Source: Deltaproteobacteria bacterium (GTDB lineage Bacteria > Desulfobacterota > Binatia > DP-6). Taken from it: DNA of 18,318 bases. A program made the position numbers and the translations under genes. The stretch is from contig VBLA01000055.1 in NCBI GenBank assembly GCA_005879245.1, positions 1 to 18,318 of the forward strand. Direction: 5' to 3'. Below the pieces are notes generated by a model, which did not search any database, was not told the origin of the DNA, and saw nothing but the letters and a program-made list of their open reading frames with translations. Shown here piece by piece: positions 16,340-18,318 of the stretch (positions are counted from its first letter, which is position 1; every line of letters begins with the position of its first letter).

Positions 16340-17524
16340 CTAGCGGCCCGCGGCGCGGCCGAGCCCGGCGGCGGCGCGGAGGTCGTTCACCCGGTCGGTC
16401 CGCTCCCAGGTGAAGTGCTGTCCGTCGGCCTCCCGCCCGAAGTGACCGTAGGAGGCGGTGCGCCGGTAGATCGGCCGCTTCAGGCCGAGGGTCGCGATGA
16501 TCGACGCGGGCTTCAGGTCGAAGAGGTCGCGCACGATTGTCGCGATACGCTCGTCCGGAAGGCAGCCGGTGCCGAACGTGTCGACCGCGACCGAGACCGG
16601 ATCCGCGATGCCGATCGCGTACGCCACCTGGATCTCGCAGCGTCGCGCCAGCTCGGCGGCGACCAGGTTCTTCGCGATGTAGCGCGCCATGTAGGCGGCG
16701 CTCCGATCGACCTTGCTCGGGTCCTTCCCGCTGAAGGCGCCGCCCCCGTGGCGGCCATAGCCACCGTAGGTGTCGACGATGATCTTCCGGCCCGTGAGCC
16801 CGCAGTCGCCCTTCGGTCCACCCTCGACGAAGCGCCCCGTCGGGTTGATGTAGTAGACCGTGCTCTTGTCGAGGAACTCGGGCGGCACCACCTTCTTCAC
16901 CACCTCCTCGACGATCGCCTCCTTCAGCGTGCCGTTCGGCACGTCGGGTGTGTGCTGGGAGGAGACGACGACGGTGTGCGCGCGGACCGGGCTCCCGTCG
17001 CGGTACTCGACGCTCACCTGACACTTCCCGTCGGGGCGGAGGAACGGCAGGAGGTTCGACTTGCGCGCCTCGGCGAGCCGCTGGCCGATACGGTGGGCGG
17101 TATAGATCGCGAAGGGCATGTACTCCTTCGTCTCGTCGCAGGCGAAGCCGAACATCATCCCCTGGTCGCCGGCGCCCTGCTCCTTGCCGTCGCCCGCCGT
17201 GACGCCCTGGCTGATGTCGAGGGACTGGCGCTCGATGGCGGTGACGATGGCGCAGGTGTCACAGCTGAAGCCCGTCTCGGGCGAGACGTAGCCGATGTCG
17301 CGGATCACCTCCTTCGCGACCTCGCCGAACTCGACCCGCCCCCGGCTCGTGATCTCGCCCGCGATCACCACCAGGCCCGTCTTGATGAGGGCCTCGCAGG
17401 CCACGCGGCTGTCGGGGTCGGCCGCCAGGAAGCCGTCGAGGATCGCGTCGGAGATCTGGTCGCAGACCTTGTCCGGATGACCCTCGTTGACCGATTCCGA
17501 CGTGAATACGTAGTCCTTCAGCAT
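16340..17524 (-). CDS. metK: S-adenosylmethionine synthetase
   Basis: This 394-aa MetK makes S-adenosylmethionine from methionine and ATP in the cytoplasm. Signature segments are [13 protein letters not shown] (7-19), [10 protein letters not shown] (117-126) and [16 protein letters not shown] (260-275), and the C-terminal domain is complete. I place the start at ATG 17524, whose product begins [11 protein letters not shown] as in homologues; the open frame continues 15 codons upstream without support. With sahR and ahcY downstream it forms a methyl-cycle cluster, although 170 bp separate it from sahR, so the two parts may be transcribed apart. All active-site motifs are intact. Confidence 0.97.
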   Translation of the reverse strand: MLKDYVFTSESVNEGHPDKVCDQISDAILDGFLAADPDSRVACEALIKTGLVVIAGEITSRGRVEFGEVAKEVIRDIGYVSPETGFSCDTCAIVTAIERQSLDISQGVTAGDGKEQGAGDQGMMFGFACDETKEYMPFAIYTAHRIGQRLAEARKSNLLPFLRPDGKCQVSVEYRDGSPVRAHTVVVSSQHTPDVPNGTLKEAIVEEVVKKVVPPEFLDKSTVYYINPTGRFVEGGPKGDCGLTGRKIIVDTYGGYGRHGGGAFSGKDPSKVDRSAAYMARYIAKNLVAAELARRCEIQVAYAIGIADPVSVAVDTFGTGCLPDERIATIVRDLFDLKPASIIATLGLKRPIYRRTASYGHFGREADGQHFTWERTDRVNDLRAAAGLGRAAGR

Positions 17525-17539
17525 ACGCGTCCGGTGGGC

Positions 17540-17569
17540 GGTATAACCGATGCCCCTCCGCCCCGGCAA
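17540..17569 (-). promoter_or_regulatory. Candidate metK promoter
   Basis: TTGCCG (17569-17564) and TATACC (17545-17540) lie 18 bp apart on the minus strand, ending 15 bp before the metK start codon. The -10 box sits in a small inverted repeat, CGGT-N3-ACCG (17539-17549), which could be an operator half-pair. The distance to the start codon implies a very short leader. Confidence 0.4.
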
Positions 17570-17590
17570 GCGTGGCGCGCGCGGGGTCCG

Positions 17591-17881
17591 CTATTCGGGC
17601 TCGTTGAAACGCGCCTCGACCAGCTCCCGGATCGCCGCCAGGGCCTCATTCGCCTGGGGCCCGGCGGTCGCGACCTCGATCTGGCTCCCCTGCTCGGCGG
17701 CGAGCATCATGACGCCCATGATGCTCCGTCCGTTGACGACCTGCCCGTCCTTGGCGACCGTCACCTCGGCGTCGAAGCGGCCCGCGGTCTGGACGAGCGC
17801 CGCCGCCGCCCGGGCGTGTAGCCCGAGCCGGTTCCTGATCTCGAGGGTCGCGCGGGCTCCCGGCGGCGACTCCGCGGACAT
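17591..17881 (-). CDS. ptsH: HPr phosphocarrier protein of the phosphotransferase system
   Basis: This 96-aa HPr has the phosphorylated histidine in GLHARAA (H22) and the regulatory-serine region GRSIMGVMML (S53), the site used by HPr kinase. HPr passes phosphate from Enzyme I to EIIA proteins. The start at ATG 17881 gives the normal length; the frame is open further but that part overlaps the EIIA gene. It begins 2 bp after the EIIA stop, so the two form an operon. With no sugar permease (EIIB/C/D) in view, a regulatory role is more likely than sugar uptake. Confidence 0.93.
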   Translation of the reverse strand: MSAESPPGARATLEIRNRLGLHARAAAALVQTAGRFDAEVTVAKDGQVVNGRSIMGVMMLAAEQGSQIEVATAGPQANEALAAIRELVEARFNEPE

Positions 17882-17883
17882 GG

Positions 17884-18297
17884 TCAACGCGCCTGCCGGG
17901 TGCGCGCGGGCGGCTCGGTCGCCCACACGATGTGGTCCTGCCCGTACCGATGGATGAAGCGCGCGAGCGAGCGGGCGTCCATCTGACCGCGGGCGGTGGT
18001 GAGCTTGATCAGGATCGGCATGTTGACGCCCGCCACCACCTCGCACCCCGTCTCGCGCGCGATCGCGAGGCTCTGGTTGGTCGGGGTGTCACCCAGCATG
18101 TCGGTGAGGATGATCACCCCGTCACCGTGGTCCACCCGCCGCACCGCCGCCTCGATGCGTGTCCGGATGCACTCGGGCCGGTCGTCGTAGCTGGTGACGA
18201 TCGCTTCGAGCCCGTGGATGGGGCCGAGGACCCCTTCCAGCGTCTGCACCATCTCCGCCGCCAGACGTCCGTGGCCGACGACAACGATCCCGACCAT
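17884..18297 (-). CDS. PTS EIIA component, mannose family
   Basis: This 137-aa single-domain EIIA-Man protein starts MVGIVVVGHGRLA; H9 is the phospho-acceptor. It continues with LTDMLGDTPTNQSLAIA and GVNMPILIKL, both typical of the fold. It would accept phosphate from the adjacent HPr. Lone EIIA-Man genes next to HPr are common in deltaproteobacteria, usually with rapZ and hprK upstream, and are thought to be regulatory. ATG 18297 has AAGGA eight bases before it. Only 21 bases remain upstream; a TAA there could be the end of a preceding gene. Confidence 0.92.
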   Translation of the reverse strand: MVGIVVVGHGRLAAEMVQTLEGVLGPIHGLEAIVTSYDDRPECIRTRIEAAVRRVDHGDGVIILTDMLGDTPTNQSLAIARETGCEVVAGVNMPILIKLTTARGQMDARSLARFIHRYGQDHIVWATEPPARTRQAR

Positions 18298-18318
18298 CGA
18301 CAGATCCTTACTCTCGCC

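Noticed and set aside
16187..17821. 544-codon plus-strand frame across metK
   Set aside because: Antisense to metK and HPr; composition typical of shadow frames.

Overview
The window is very GC-rich (roughly 70 % by eye). It is densely packed with housekeeping genes in short operons, many joined by 4-nt GTGA or ATGA stop/start overlaps. Bacterial RecA, LexA, HPr and MltG mark it as bacterial. The pgpA-cinA-thpR-recA order, the mannose-family EIIA beside HPr, the ArsR-methyltransferase (SahR-type) regulator beside ahcY and metK, the archaeal-type ATP-dependent DNA ligase and the bacterial deoxyhypusine-synthase-like gene together suggest an uncultured deltaproteobacterial-type lineage (Desulfobacterota/Binatota-like). 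That placement is an inference from gene content, not a taxonomic call. I see no tRNA, rRNA, CRISPR array, phage or complete insertion sequence.

Layout. 1-2827 (minus): pgpA, cinA, thpR and the first 138 codons of recA, cut by the window edge. This operon combines phospholipid synthesis, pyridine-nucleotide repair, RNA-end processing and recombination. 2897-4734 (plus): a deoxyhypusine-synthase-like gene overlapping a CysQ/IMPase-family phosphatase. 4735-5045: convergent spacer holding two copies of a palindromic repeat. 5046-7180 (minus): an M23 envelope peptidase coupled to a glycerophosphodiester phosphodiesterase. 7384-8795 (plus): ruvX coupled to mltG. 8819-9652 (minus): an exported STN-domain protein. 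9663-11267 (minus): ATP-dependent DNA ligase. 11339-11506 (minus): a 55-aa exported protein. 11655-13413 (plus): lexA then hemW. 13414-13817: convergent spacer with a third repeat copy. 13818-17524 (minus): ahcY (disrupted), sahR and metK, the methyl cycle with its own predicted regulator. 17591-18297 (minus): HPr and EIIA-Man of a probably regulatory phosphotransferase system.

The two strongest observations are these. First, a family of 113-119 bp palindromic elements occurs three times, only between convergent genes. The stem arms differ between copies by compensating changes, while two internal-loop motifs are conserved, and the copies are too regular to be chance. Second, ahcY carries an internal deletion of about 116 nt at a GGCAGCC repeat. 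It removes the NAD-binding glycine motif and shifts the frame, so it is either a real lesion in an otherwise essential-looking gene or an assembly collapse. A candidate SahR operator over the sahR-ahcY promoter, a deoxyhypusine-synthase-like enzyme lacking several spermidine-binding residues, and paired palindromes before recA also merit checking.
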